Source: Zopfochytrium polystomum (lineage: Eukaryota; Chytridiomycota; Chytridiomycetes; Chytridiales; Chytridiaceae). Taken from it: a stretch of DNA of 64,000 nucleotides. Within the stretch, counting starts at the first letter, position 1; each line of letters starts with the position of its first letter. The notes beneath the pieces were generated by a model that saw nothing but the letters and a program-made list of their open reading frames with translations, had not been told where the DNA came from and searched no databases. Shown here in pieces: positions 1 to 10,477 of the stretch. Location of the stretch: positions 124,001-188,000 of the forward strand of contig JAIVFJ010000040.1 in assembly GCA_025765615.1 (NCBI GenBank), read 5' to 3'. A program made the position numbers and the translations under genes.

Positions 1-652
1 TTGCTCCCTTACCATAAACCCTACCTCCCCTCTTTCCATATCATACCAACACGCCGGTCTCGAAATTACGTTGAGACTGGCGCTTTTTTCCCCTTCTTTT
101 CTCTGTCTGATTATTTCCAAAGACCATTGGCATTTGCATTCCGACACTCTACTGTCCTCTTTTCTTTGCATTTAGTTTCCACCAATTTTCCCACCCCTTC
201 TGTTTCCCACAAGTCCACCGCCTCCCATTTTATATTGTGAACCACTCTCCTCTCTTCCTGTTCCTACTGTAGAATGCTTGATGTTGCGTTTCGTCGTCAA
301 AGCTTCCCTTTAGTGATGCTTTTCTTTTTTTTCTCTCGCTTTTTTTTTCTTTTTTAAAAATGGCGCCCGCTGCACCCCCACAACCGGCCCTGACTGTCGC
401 ACCCCTCGAAGGCCCTCCCATTTCGACTACCCTCCTCCTCACCACTGTCTCCCTTGATCTGATCTGCCTCCCTCGAGATCCTCTCTTCAGGGTTAGTCCC
501 GGCCTTTTTCTCGCCTTCCTGCCTTTGGTGTGTGTCGTTCTCCTTTTTTGTTCGTCATCTTCCTCCCGTTTCGCCAATTCCCGGGGGCTGATTGGGCCGT
601 TTATCGTGCGTTGGTTTGTAGGTCCTATTGCTGTTGTGTTCTGTTGTTGCCT

Positions 653-684
<32 letters not shown>

Positions 685-1404
685 TTTCTTTTTGTTTCGC
701 TCAGGTATCGCCTCGCCCTCCGCCTCGCGCGCTGCACTTTTCCAACCACCCTCTCCACCCGCCTCGTTCTTCCCGTGCCCTGCCTGCCTGCCTGCGATGC
801 TTGCTTGCTGCTGTTGTTTTTGTGAACAAAGAAGATCATCGTCGCTGTTTTTTCTTCTTTTTTCTTTGTTCTGTTGTTTGTGGAAGCGCCTGTGAGTAGG
901 AGCGCTAGTGCGAAAAGCAGCAGAAGAAACCCGCAACATTGAGATTTTTTGCCATTTGCTTTTATTATCTTTTTCCTTTCAACGCAGTCAACAGAGGCAG
1001 CTCTCCAAGAAGAGAAAGACGGAACTGTGTGTGGATGAGTGGACAATCGAGGTGCGAGAGTAGAAATATATCTGTGTAAATTTTCGTCTAAAAAAAACCC
1101 GCCAGGGGCCGGTTGCGTCCCCCCAAGCGCAAAAGTGAAAGAAAATGAGGGAGAAATCGTCGCACAAAAAGCGCGAGGAAAAGAGAGAGAACGAGATCGA
1201 GAAGCATAGGTAGGGGGAAACAAAAGCAAGGCAACCACAACAAGAATCAATTGCGCGAAACGGAAGCGCGCGCACACACACACACACAGTCTCTCTCTCT
1301 CTCGCACACTCACACACACACTGATACGCCCACTATCTCTCTTTTTCTCTCCACGTCCCTCCGTTCCCTCCTCCCACAGCGAATCTCTCTGCACCCCCTC
1401 CTCC
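1..1404. other. No confident gene; possible small two-exon frame; CA/CT microsatellites
   Basis: I recognise no gene here. A possible two-exon plus-strand frame starts at ATG 360, could leave at a GTTAGT donor near 490 and re-enter after a long T tract at about 705, ending at 825. Its product would be short, hydrophobic and unlike any family I know, so I do not call it. A T tract occupies 661-687. CA and CT dinucleotide runs lie at about 1273-1325. The end of this stretch is the 3' flank of the minus-strand acyltransferase. Confidence 0.4.
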
Positions 1405-3270
1405 TTACACCTCCTTGAGCACGGCCTCGACGTCGACGCCGGCAAACGCCCTCTTGGCAAACTGCCTGACGGTCTCGCCGTCCTCGACGTCGCCGACGGC
1501 CTCGACGGCGCGGCAGAGCAGGTCAAACAGCGCGCGGGCGTGGGGCGCCTCGATCTTGTACATCATCGAGTAGTGGACCTGGCGCAGGGTCGTGAGGTAG
1601 AAGACGGCGGCGGGCGCGAGGTTCGGCAGGCTGTTGTAGGTGTGGAGCGACTCGATTTCCAGGCCGGCGTCTTCTCCATCTCCTTCTCCTCCTCCTCCTT
1701 CTTCCTTTACGTTTTCGTTTCCGCGCTCCGCCGTCGTTTCTTGTCCTCCTCCCGCGGATTTCGCGGCGGCGACGGCGTGGACGAGCGGGAACGGGTACCG
1801 GCCGAGGTTGGACAGGTTCAAGTCGGCGACGGCGGCGTGCGGCGCTTTGAGCGGGGAGGCTTTCGTGGCGGCGTTGAGGCGGTGGTGGACGTAGAGGACC
1901 GGCGCGGTGAAGACGAAGCGGTTCGCGGGGGCGGCGTCGGTGAGCTTTTTGGCGTGGCGGGCCTGCGGCCAGAACTGGGCGTCGAGGTCGACGCCCGTGT
2001 CTTTGAACCAGTCGAGCGTCGCAAAGTTCATGTAGAGGCCGACGGGGCGCTCGGTGATTTTTGCTGTGGCGGCGGAGGCCGGCAGGCGCGGGCGCATGTT
2101 GTAGTCGTTGTCGATGTGGACTTTGAAGCGGTCGGGCTTCTGCTGCGCGCCCGCTGCGGCGGCGGCGGGGTAGGGTTGCAGGACTTCGGGCCCGCGGACG
2201 AGGCGGGCGAAGGCGGCGGCGACGCAGAGGAGGACGGCGCCGTGGAGGGTGGTGTTGTTGGATTTGCATTTCGCGAGGGCCTTTGCGAGGTTCGCCGGGT
2301 CGCCGTTGCGGAAGATTGGGGCGGACGGGTTCTGCGGGTGGGCGCCGGGCGGGGCGGGCAGGGCGAAATCGCGCTGGGCGGGGCCGGCGGGGAGCAGGCC
2401 TTTGAAGCTAGAGAAGGCGGACTCGACGAGGGGACCGAGGGCGGCGAGGAGGACGCGGTCGGTGTACGGGTGGTGCCAGCGCGGGGGCCGGAGGAGCTCC
2501 ATGAGGGGCGGGCGGAGCGGGTGCAGGTCGATGGGCGGGGTTGCGCGCACGTCGTAGTCTTTTTCTTGGGTGGAGGTGGGCGGGGGGTTGGTAGCGAGGA
2601 GGACGGTCGCGGCGCGCAGGAGGTCGTTGAGGACGACGAAGCCGGAGATGCCGTCGGCCATGAAGTGGTCTGCAAAGGCGACGATGCGGACGCGGCGCTC
2701 GGCGGGGTGGGCAAAGACGCGGAGGAAGTTTGGGAACTGGGTCGCGCGGTCGACGGTGGCGTTGCAGCTGGCCTCGACGGCGGCGATCCACGCGCCTTCG
2801 AGGTTGGCGTGAGAGCCGGCGAGGGACCCTGCGGGCTGCACGGCGTCCTCCCCGACGAGGGTGACGGTGATGAGGGGCGCGGCGTCGGCGGCGGAGAAGA
2901 GCGGGGCGATTTCGGCGGAGAGGGAGGACGGGTCCGGGACGCGGGCGCGCATGCGCGGGTGGGCGTTGACGACGGCGGCAAAGGCGGCAGGCAGGACGGT
3001 CAGGAAGCGGTCGACGGGCACGGCGTGCAGGCGGAGCAGGAGCGTGTGGGCGATGCGGTGGCAGCCGGCGTCCATGGAGAAGAAGCGCTCGTGGCCGCAG
3101 AGGCCTACGACGGTAGTCGTGGTGGTGGTGGTGGTGGTGGTGGGAGTCGTGGTGATAGTCGTGGTGGCAGTGGACGGGCCTGCCGTCGCCTTTGACGACG
3201 CCGTGGTCGTCGTCGTTGTTGCCGTTGTTGCCGCCGACCCCGCGGTCGTCGTGTTTAGGGTCTCCGACAT
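1405..3270 (-). CDS. HxxxDG-type acyltransferase (alcohol acetyltransferase/condensation-like fold)
   Basis: A single-exon gene of 621 codons. ATG at 3270 is the start because the open frame upstream only runs into non-conserved DNA. About 60 residues at the N-terminus are nearly all Thr/Ser/Ala. The catalytic signature HFMADG (HxxxDG) lies near residue 200 and a SNLG motif lies in the C-terminal half. Both are typical of CoA-dependent acyltransferases of the AATase/PapA/condensation superfamily, in which the His deprotonates the acceptor hydroxyl or amine. No membrane segment or carrier domain is evident, so a stand-alone cytosolic O-acyltransferase is likely; the substrate cannot be read from the sequence. 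An acidic Gly/Glu-rich loop (about 1675-1740) interrupts the C-terminal part. The leader carries a long (GA)n array. Confidence 0.7.
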   Translation of the reverse strand: MSETLNTTTAGSAATTATTTTTTASSKATAGPSTATTTITTTPTTTTTTTTTTVVGLCGHERFFSMDAGCHRIAHTLLLRLHAVPVDRFLTVLPAAFAAVVNAHPRMRARVPDPSSLSAEIAPLFSAADAAPLITVTLVGEDAVQPAGSLAGSHANLEGAWIAAVEASCNATVDRATQFPNFLRVFAHPAERRVRIVAFADHFMADGISGFVVLNDLLRAATVLLATNPPPTSTQEKDYDVRATPPIDLHPLRPPLMELLRPPRWHHPYTDRVLLAALGPLVESAFSSFKGLLPAGPAQRDFALPAPPGAHPQNPSAPIFRNGDPANLAKALAKCKSNNTTLHGAVLLCVAAAFARLVRGPEVLQPYPAAAAAGAQQKPDRFKVHIDNDYNMRPRLPASAATAKITERPVGLYMNFATLDWFKDTGVDLDAQFWPQARHAKKLTDAAPANRFVFTAPVLYVHHRLNAATKASPLKAPHAAVADLNLSNLGRYPFPLVHAVAAAKSAGGGQETTAERGNENVKEEGGGGEGDGEDAGLEIESLHTYNSLPNLAPAAVFYLTTLRQVHYSMMYKIEAPHARALFDLLCRAVEAVGDVEDGETVRQFAKRAFAGVDVEAVLKEV

Positions 3271-3322
3271 TGGTGATTGGATGAATGGACTGGAGGGGAG
3301 GAAATCGAACAAAATGTGTGAT

Positions 3323-3396
<74 letters not shown>

Positions 3397-3877
3397 GAGA
3401 GAGAGAGATAGAGGAGGCAGAGAGAGAGTCAGAGACGGAGGGAAGACAGGCGGAACAACAAGAGAAAAGACAAAGAAAGGGAGTGCCCTGTTTCTGTTCT
3501 GACTTTCAATTTCGGCAAATTTTTTTTTCCTTTTTATTTTTATTGTCAATTTTTTTAGAGGAAGAAGAAGAGAAGAAGCATGCGCGGCACTCAAATCAAT
3601 TGCTTGCGGAACCCAAACCCCACCGCAGACAGAAAGAACGAAACATTCCCAAATCGGGGAATGAGCGATGCAATGCTCATTATTAGGGATTGGTTGCCTG
3701 CTCACTCGCAGGCCCACCCACCCACAACAACCGAGTACGCGTGCAACCACACACCACCACACGGTGCTTCCACAAGCAATCACGCAAGCCCAACCCGACG
3801 TCGTGACAATGAGGGGGGGGGCGTAATCCTTTATTCTCATCGGCCGTGTGAACGCTTCGCTCATTCGCAAGTTCAAC
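3271..3877. other. Intergenic leader with microsatellite
   Basis: This is the 5' flank of the acyltransferase and 3' flank of the WD40 gene, both minus strand. It holds the (GA)n array described separately and T/A-rich tracts at about 3519-3560. I see no gene. Confidence 0.6.
3322..3410. repeat. (GA)n microsatellite in the acyltransferase leader
   Basis: An almost uninterrupted GA dinucleotide array about 90 bp long, 50-140 bp upstream of the minus-strand ATG at 3270. On the coding strand it is a CT-rich leader. Confidence 0.9.
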
Positions 3878-5845
3878 TCAAACGCGCCAGCCGACCACGA
3901 GACCGTTGTCGCCCGCGCCGACCAGCATCTGCCTCTCGCTGCCGCCCTGCCGCCGCCCCACTCGCCGTCGTCGTCGCCCAGCAGCCCGCTCCAGCGGCCC
4001 GCATCAACTACCGCGAGCCCGCGCAGCGCATCCTTCACGCCCCACGCCGCCGCGTCCAGCCACCGCGTCGTCGGCGCGCCCTTCTCCTCCACCGCCGCCG
4101 CCACGACCGCGACGCGGCCGTCGCCCCACGCGACCGCGCACTGCCCCCCGCCCACACCGGCCACAGCGTACGCGGTGCGGTGCGCCGGTCTCGCCTCGCC
4201 TGCCGCCGACGGCGCGGCAGAGGGACCAAAGCCGCCGCCGCCGCCGCCGGCCCGCGGCGCAGCAACGACGCGTCTCACCGTCTCAAACCCGCTGCCGCCC
4301 CCGCCCGCGCGCACCGTCACCCGGACCGGAGCAGCGGCAGCGACCTGGCCCTCGCCACCGCCGCGGTGCGGGTCCCACTCGGCCACGACGCCGATTCCTC
4401 CGCCCCCACCACTTCCACCGCCGCGCCTCGCCCCGCCGCGACCGCCGCGAAGGTCCAGCACCGCCAGCCGCCCGCCGCCGTCGACCGCCAGCAGCATGTG
4501 CTCCGGTACCCCCGCCCTGACCGCTCTCCTCCTCGTCCTCGCGACCAAACTGCGCGAGCGCCTGCACGCCCGGCGGATGCGCCCACCGCGCGACGCGCCG
4601 GCCGCGCGCCCTATCGACTCTCAGGTCGAATCGCGCGACGGCGCCGCCGCCACCGTCGCCGCCGTCGCCGCGATCCCCTCCTGCGGAGGCCACCGCGGCC
4701 GAGACCACGTCCCAGTCCGCCGCGGCCGGGCACAGCGCGGCGACGACGCGGGAGCGGTGTGCGCGGACGTGGTCTGTTGCAGCCGCTGTAGCGGTGGTTT
4801 CGACGTTGTGGAAGACGAGGCAGCCGGCGCGGGTGTGCGAGACGACGGTGCGGCCGGATGGCGCGAAGCGGGCGCCGAGGACGGGGTCAGCGGTTGCGGC
4901 GGTGGCGGCTGTGGAGGCGGTGGCGGGGAGCAAGTGGGCGAGGAGGCGGCCCGGTGCGGCGACGGCGGCTACGGGGTCGTCGCGGCAGTCCCAGAGGGAC
5001 AGCGAGCCGTCGTAGGACGCGACGGCGGCGAGCGGGGTGACGGGTGGCACGACGACGGCGGAGATGGGCGCGGCGTGCGGGGACGGACACGCGGCGGGGG
5101 CGAGGTGCGGGGTTGTTGTTAAGCCGCGGCGGCGGCGGGTGGGGTCGGCCCATCGGACGACGGAGGCGTCTGCGGCCCCGGAGAGCGCGCAGAGCGGGGC
5201 GGAGGCGGGGCCGGCAAACTGCACGGCGGTGACCCAGTCCGAGTGCGAGTGGACGAGGCGGCGCGCGGGGTTGCGGTGGTGGTCGTGGTCGCGGGCGTGG
5301 CGATGGCGGGGCGGCGTGGCCGCCGCAGCGTCCCATTCTCCCGCGATCACGGCGGCGGCGGCGGCGGACGCGTCGGTGCGGCGGATCGCCAGCTTGGGTA
5401 GGACGGCGGGCAGGGACGCCGCGACCAAGGTCTGCGACGAGGGCTTGCGCCATTGCTGCTGGGGGTCCCTGGTGGTGGTGTCGCGGCGGCGGCGCGGCGA
5501 CGGGTCGCCGATGGTGAGACGGGCGAGGCGGTCGACGTCGATTTCGCCTGGCTCAAGCGGCTCCCGCGGCCCCCGCCTTTGCGAGAACGAGGATACGCAC
5601 GGCGGCGGCGGTTCGTCTGCGGTGGGACGGCGGGGGCCGCCGCCGGTTGCTTCGCCGGAAAGGGGTAAGAAGTGGACCTGGTGATCCGAGCCGGCCAGCG
5701 CCAAGCAGTCTTGCGTCGGGTGCACGGCGAGGGCGAGCAGGGGGCGGTGCGACACGGGCACTAGTAACGCGGGAGCGGGAGCTTCATCGGTCGTGCACAT
5801 CGTTCTTCTAAAATTTCTAACAATTTTGATTTCAAACTCCGCCAT
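3878..5845 (-). CDS. WD40-repeat protein, frame broken at two homopolymers
   Basis: A minus-strand gene with ATG at 5845 (a second in-frame ATG is at 5800) and TGA at 3878-3880. WD-like blades are visible along its length: an N-terminal hydrophobic block followed by HPTQDCLALAGSDHQV, then WVTAVQFAG, SYDGSLSLWDC, MLLAVDGGGRLAVLDLRG, and finally QMLVGAGDNGLVVGWRV directly before the stop. Reading through needs two single-base corrections: one G fewer at the G5 run (plus-strand CCCCC at 4509-4513) and one extra base in a GC-rich run near 3958. Both shifts restore WD-like sequence, so base-calling errors or very recent mutations are more likely than an old pseudogene. The middle is rich in Ala/Arg/His. 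I do not recognise the specific WD family. It lies just upstream of the acyltransferase in the same orientation. Confidence 0.6.
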
Positions 5846-7033
5846 TTCAGACTCCTCGCTCAACTAAACAGCTAGCGGCAGAAAAAATCTTCCAGGTTGC
5901 CCCAGAGCGGTCGCAGAGGACCAGGGGAGATAGACAAAAGCGGAGAGAAATGCATTTTAGGGAGAATTTGAATTTCTTTCTCTTCGCTTTGCTGCTGGGG
6001 ACGCAACGCCTTCGCCGCAACCCGTTTCTTCCATTTATTCGTATTACCTCCCTCCCATCCTACAGGGGATCCCTACCATCCGTAGCTACCTTGGGGTTCG
6101 ACTCCTCAGGTGGAGTGGGTGGGAGTCTCTCATATGCACCATTTCTTTCAAACCAACATCCATTGCCTTTGTTTCTAGGGTCACCGCCGCTACAATGGCC
6201 GCAACCCATGTGGTTGGACGATCGAATCTGGAGGAAGTACCTGAAGACCACCAGTCTTCTGCCGACAAGGAGGCAGTGTGTGGCAGGGGCTTGGGGAAGT
6301 GGACAGGATACGTGGGCGGCAAAGAGATCACTGTTCGATACTCTGGGAAAATAAATGTGAGATTCTTTCGGCGGTCCGTGATAAGAGCGGGTGGTGGTGG
6401 ATGGGGAGACCTACCGAGAGCGAGCTGCCACACTCACGACCGGGGTAAAAAAAAATGAAGCGGAAATTCGGAGAAAGAATGCGGCTTGTGAGGAGGTCTC
6501 TAGAAGTTCCAGACGGCACAGAAACGACTGCAGAATGCGGTCTTCTTTCGATGTGCCCACCGGTTCGCACCTGCCCTTTGACCTTTGGAAACAAACAACT
6601 CCTCGCTTCAGTGCTGCTGCTGCTGAAATAGTGAGAGTTTGCTTGTACTGTAATATCCGTTTCCTCTTTTTGGATTCTGGATACAGTGATTTAATGATAC
6701 CGAAGCTAAGCGCGGGAAGAGAGAGGGTTTGGACCAGATTGTCCGCATGGATTGACTGACCCTCCTACCACGTCAAACAGCGTGTGCATATGATTCGCTT
6801 CGTCCTCTCTGTTTGTCTGCTGGTTCGTCCGTCTGTCTCTCAGTCAGTCAGTCAGTCTGTGTGTTCTTCACTCACACTCATCATCCGTCGTAGAATGTCA
6901 TTTTCATCGTTTCTTGTGGGAAAAAGAGAGAAAAAAAAAAGAAAGAAAAAGGTGCGAGAGATCGGAAGGAGGAAAGGGGAAAAAAAAAAAAGAAAGAAAA
7001 AAAAGAAAGAAATAAAGAATTCACCGCAACAGC

Positions 7034-7065
<32 letters not shown>

Positions 7066-7302
7066 CTGCTGCACTGAGAGACTCAGAGAGAGAGACTGCA
7101 AACCAGCAGAGGGCGGAGACAGACATCCCGGCATCACCCTTGGTCCAATCACAGCGCACTCGACCAAACACAATCCAACTCACAACCACTCATACCTTTC
7201 AAACGCTTCGCTGCACACTCCCTCTACCCCGACCCAACAACCCACTTCCCCGGCCCCACCCGTGCCGACTCCCCACTCGATTTGAGAACATCATAATCAT
7301 CA
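5846..7302. other. Intergenic region with one weak open frame and (GA)n
   Basis: This separates the divergent WD40 (minus) and BAG-like (plus) genes. A weak plus-strand frame starts at ATG 6195 and could leave at a GTGAGA donor near 6357, but no second exon is recognisable. A CAGT/CTGT tract lies at 6835-6860, A-rich runs at 6920-7010, and a GA array at about 7036-7066 upstream of the BAG-like start. Nothing else is evident. Confidence 0.5.
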
Positions 7303-8880
7303 ATGCCCGCACTCCACCCCTCGACCGCCTCCTCGCCCGCCGTCGCCGCCGCCATCGCAGCCGCTGTTGCCGCGGCAGCCGCGTCCTTTGCTGTGACGCG
7401 CTCCTCGACATCCTCGACGTCCACCCCGTCGGCATCGTCGTCGTCATCGTCGTCCTCGTCGTCCGGCCTGTCGTCCCACCCTCCGCCGTCGTCGTCCGCA
7501 ACCGGCCCATCCTCGCCGTCACAATTCACACCGCCCGCGTCGACGTGGCTCGGGTTTTCGCTCACCGTCCTTGCCGGGCTGGCGACGACAGCCGCGGCCG
7601 GCCTCGTCGTATCCGTAGGCATCCTCCTCCTGGTGCGCTCGCACAATTCGAAAAAGTCCTTTGCTCGTTTCAAGAAGCGCCGGCGGGCCGTCGTCGCTGC
7701 GATAAAGGCAGTCGATGCTGAGTGCGACGCGGCAATCGTCCCACGGTACAATGCCCTTTGGGAATCGTGTTCCGCCTACGCCTCCGCCGCTGCCGCGGCC
7801 GCGGGCTTGCAGTGCACTTCCACTTGGACTCCAGACGACGGAGGGCTCTCGTGCTGCCCGGCACATTCTTTGCCACCGTCACCGTCATCCGTCCAAGCAC
7901 CATCATTAAGCATGCGAAAGTTAACAGCAACATCCACGGGACCGGAAGCAGCGGCCCCAAGAGCGAGTACCCCACTAATATACCCACCAACATCGGCAAA
8001 TGTTCAAAAGGTCATTGTCGAGTTGGACGAACGGATTACGCGCCTGTTGGAAAAGCTGGACGGTATACGCATCCATGATATGGCGGAGGGGCTGCCATCT
8101 ATTCGCACTGGCCCCGAAACTTCTCACGCTGCTGTTGGGTCGAGGGACATTGCAGAACGAACGCCGGCGGTTCCTTCGACAGTAGTCGCAACCGACACGG
8201 ACGAGTCGTACGATTCGTCGACGTCGTCGTCTTCGTCCACGTCTACGTCGGCGGTGTCCTCTGCACAACCCTCCCCTGCCCTCGCCGCCTTGCTCCTTTC
8301 GGACCCCGCCGACCAAAACAATCAACAAGCAAAATCCACCAGTCTCCCCCACCAACCGCCGTTGCTATTGTCGATGGCACCGTCACTCTCTTCGTCGCTC
8401 ACGTCCACGCTCTCCTCTTTGCAGCGAACGTTCTCCCCGTCGCCATCCACTACGGCATCCCCGCAGCCGCAGCCACAGACAATGCTCCCATCTTCAAGCC
8501 CCGGCACCATTAGCACCACCACCAGCACGACAATCAACGCCAACCCGCCCTCGCTGCTCTCCCGATTCCACCGCCTCGACGTGCAGGACCTTGACGCGGC
8601 AACGGCGAAGCAGATTGCGACGGCGGTGGACGCGTGCCGTGCGAGGAAGCGCGCAGTGACGCGCCGCATGCAGGCGTACGGCGAGAAGGTGGAGGCGCTG
8701 AGGGCATGGGTGGAGGCTTGGGGAGTCGGCAAGAACGACACTCCCGCGGCGGCGGCGGCGTCAACAGCGTCGACAGCCGCGGAGATGCGGCCGCGCACGA
8801 AGCATCCTCAGCAGCCGCAGCCGCAACAACGGCGCACCGCGCCTGCCGCCGTGAGCGCGAAGCGCGACGGTCGGCGGTGA
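7303..8880 (+). CDS. Membrane-anchored BAG-domain-like co-chaperone (Snl1-like layout)
   Basis: A single exon of 525 codons. The N-terminus is Ala/Ser-rich low complexity (residues 1-80), followed by one strong transmembrane segment (about 82-111) and a basic stretch FKKRRR. Three helical blocks then resemble the BAG domain, which binds the Hsp70 nucleotide-binding domain: about 125-165, about 234-260 (KVIVELDERITRLLEKLDGI) and about 430-472 (RARKRAVTRRMQ followed by an amphipathic end). An N-terminal membrane anchor followed by BAG is the layout of yeast Snl1, an ER/nuclear-envelope Hsp70 co-factor. Here the second and third helices are separated by about 170 Ser/Pro/Thr-rich residues with no obvious intron. 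The BAG assignment rests on pattern recognition alone. It is divergently oriented from the WD40 gene. Confidence 0.5.
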   Translation: MPALHPSTASSPAVAAAIAAAVAAAAASFAVTRSSTSSTSTPSASSSSSSSSSSGLSSHPPPSSSATGPSSPSQFTPPASTWLGFSLTVLAGLATTAAAGLVVSVGILLLVRSHNSKKSFARFKKRRRAVVAAIKAVDAECDAAIVPRYNALWESCSAYASAAAAAAGLQCTSTWTPDDGGLSCCPAHSLPPSPSSVQAPSLSMRKLTATSTGPEAAAPRASTPLIYPPTSANVQKVIVELDERITRLLEKLDGIRIHDMAEGLPSIRTGPETSHAAVGSRDIAERTPAVPSTVVATDTDESYDSSTSSSSSTSTSAVSSAQPSPALAALLLSDPADQNNQQAKSTSLPHQPPLLLSMAPSLSSSLTSTLSSLQRTFSPSPSTTASPQPQPQTMLPSSSPGTISTTTSTTINANPPSLLSRFHRLDVQDLDAATAKQIATAVDACRARKRAVTRRMQAYGEKVEALRAWVEAWGVGKNDTPAAAAASTASTAAEMRPRTKHPQQPQPQQRRTAPAAVSAKRDGRR

Positions 8881-9379
8881 AAGGCTTGTTTGCCATGTTT
8901 CTGTAATTAGTGCAAACGGGACTGGACCTTTTCCAAGCCTGCTTCTCCCCCCTGTCCATTCGCGAAGATTCTCTGCGTTTACTGCCCACGCATCCGCGCG
9001 TCCGCCACTCTTCTCACCGTTCTTGTTTCTCCCTTTTTGAAGCAGTTCTATGCCCTTCCCTCCCGCCCTCCAACCCACCACCACGCCCACCAATTCAACT
9101 TCAAAATCAGTTACGCATCCACTCTGTACTAGGTATTTCGTTTGTTACCCATCTTTGTGTTCTTTCTTCTTTTTTTTTTTAGGTACTTCCTTTTTGTAAT
9201 AATAAATCAGAAGTTAAGAATGAATCCGACACAACTGCAGTCCGATGGAATGCAGGAGGGGGCAGAATTATGCGAGTGTGGCCGAAGGTGCATCCCGACA
9301 AGCATTTTGATAATTCGGAGTTGGTGTTGAATGGGACAAAACTTCTCTTCGAGTACGAATTCCAATTCTCCCTGTCGCA
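8881..9379. other. Intergenic, nothing recognised
   Basis: The 3' flank of the BAG-like gene, with a T tract at about 9170-9181. No coding or RNA feature is recognised before the tRNA. Confidence 0.6.
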
Positions 9380-9451
9380 GTCCCAGTTAGTACAGTGGCT
9401 AGTATCACCCCCTGTCACGGGGTAGACCCGGGTTCAATTCCCGGACTGGGA
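9380..9451 (+). tRNA. tRNA-Asp (anticodon GTC)
   Basis: A complete 72-nt cloverleaf. The acceptor stem TCCCAGT (9380-9386) pairs perfectly with ACTGGGA (9444-9450), with discriminator G at 9451. The anticodon stem ACCCC/GGGGT encloses loop CTGTCAC with anticodon GTC at 9413-9415. The T stem CCGGG/CCCGG encloses TTCAATT, and the internal B box GGTTCAATTCC is intact. There is no intron. This reads GAC/GAT codons. Confidence 0.95.
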
Positions 9452-10477
9452 GTATCGTGCGAGGGGAGAGCGTTGCGATGGTGGGGCTGCCCAAAATGCT
9501 TTTCTGCAACCGGCGAAATATCATATGATGGGAAGCAACAATCCGCCTGCAAAAAACGCTTTAACAATTCCGAGCATTTTTGATCTGAAATTTAGTCGCT
9601 CGGGTACGGCTTAGAATTGAGTGACAGTTGGTAGTGTAGAAAAGAAGTTGTTGAGAGGTGGGCCGAAAAAAACGTTGAACAAACATTCAAAGGTCACCCC
9701 CCTGTCAGAACCAAAAAACTACCACACTGGCAGTCGCGGCCTCAAACAGTAGGGAGTAGAGTACGAAAAAAAAAAGCGTGAGCAGCGGGCACTAAATGGG
9801 TTACAACTTAGTTGGGTTTTCCCTTCCCTTTTTTTGTTTTTCGAGGTTTTTTTTTTTTTTGTTTTTAGATACCAGGGGCAAGTGTTGGGAAAAAAAGCGG
9901 AAAACAAAGGCACGGCTTTCAGAGAACAACAGCATTAAAGAAAGGAAAACGAGCAGCCACTTAAGAAAAAGGAACGATGTGGGCGATAGGGGGATGCGAA
10001 AGATGAGAGGCAAGGATCCGCAAAGAAAACCATGCAGAACACCACACACCCACGCCAACAACACCCGCAGACGACAGCTGGGCAGGCAAAAACGAAGCGA
10101 ACAAACGATTCAGGCAAAAAGGAGAAAAAGAAGAAAAAAAAAAAAGAGAAAAAAAAGGAAAGGGAACCAAGAAAGTCGACGCCCGCACGGACGCGGCATC
10201 GGCTCGTGGGGACAGGACAGGACGCGAGAGAGAGGAAACACTAAGAGGGTCGGGAGTCATGTGGGAAGGGCAGAAGGACGACTGACAGACAAGACAATGC
10301 ACCCCACGACACCATCCCCTCCCCTCGGTTTCCGCAACCGTTGCAAACTTCATCTGAAAACTCCCCTCAAAGCACAAGCCGCTGGCGCCCGCCCCCAACC
10401 CCGCCCTCTTCCGTCCACCTTTCTCCCTCCCGAATACAAACAGCCCCAAAGTCGTCCCCTCCTTTCCGATAACGTTC
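9452..10477. other. Intergenic, nothing recognised
   Basis: About 1 kb between the tRNA and the 3' end of the Aly/Yra1-like gene. It contains A/T homopolymers (about 9763-9775, 9846-9861, 10120-10160) and purine-rich DNA. No conserved frame or RNA is recognised. Confidence 0.6.

Noticed and set aside
360..899. Plus-strand frame starting MAPAAPPQP with hydrophobic T-tract-encoded Phe run
   Set aside because: Much of it translates a poly-T tract; no family and no convincing second exon.
1540..3195. 551-codon plus-strand open frame opposite the acyltransferase
   Set aside because: An antisense shadow produced by GC-rich codons; composition Gly/Glu/Val/Arg without domains, while the minus strand carries HxxxDG.
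3580..5122. Long Arg/Pro/Ala-rich plus-strand frames opposite the WD40 gene
   Set aside because: Low-complexity translations of GC-rich DNA; WD motifs are on the minus strand.
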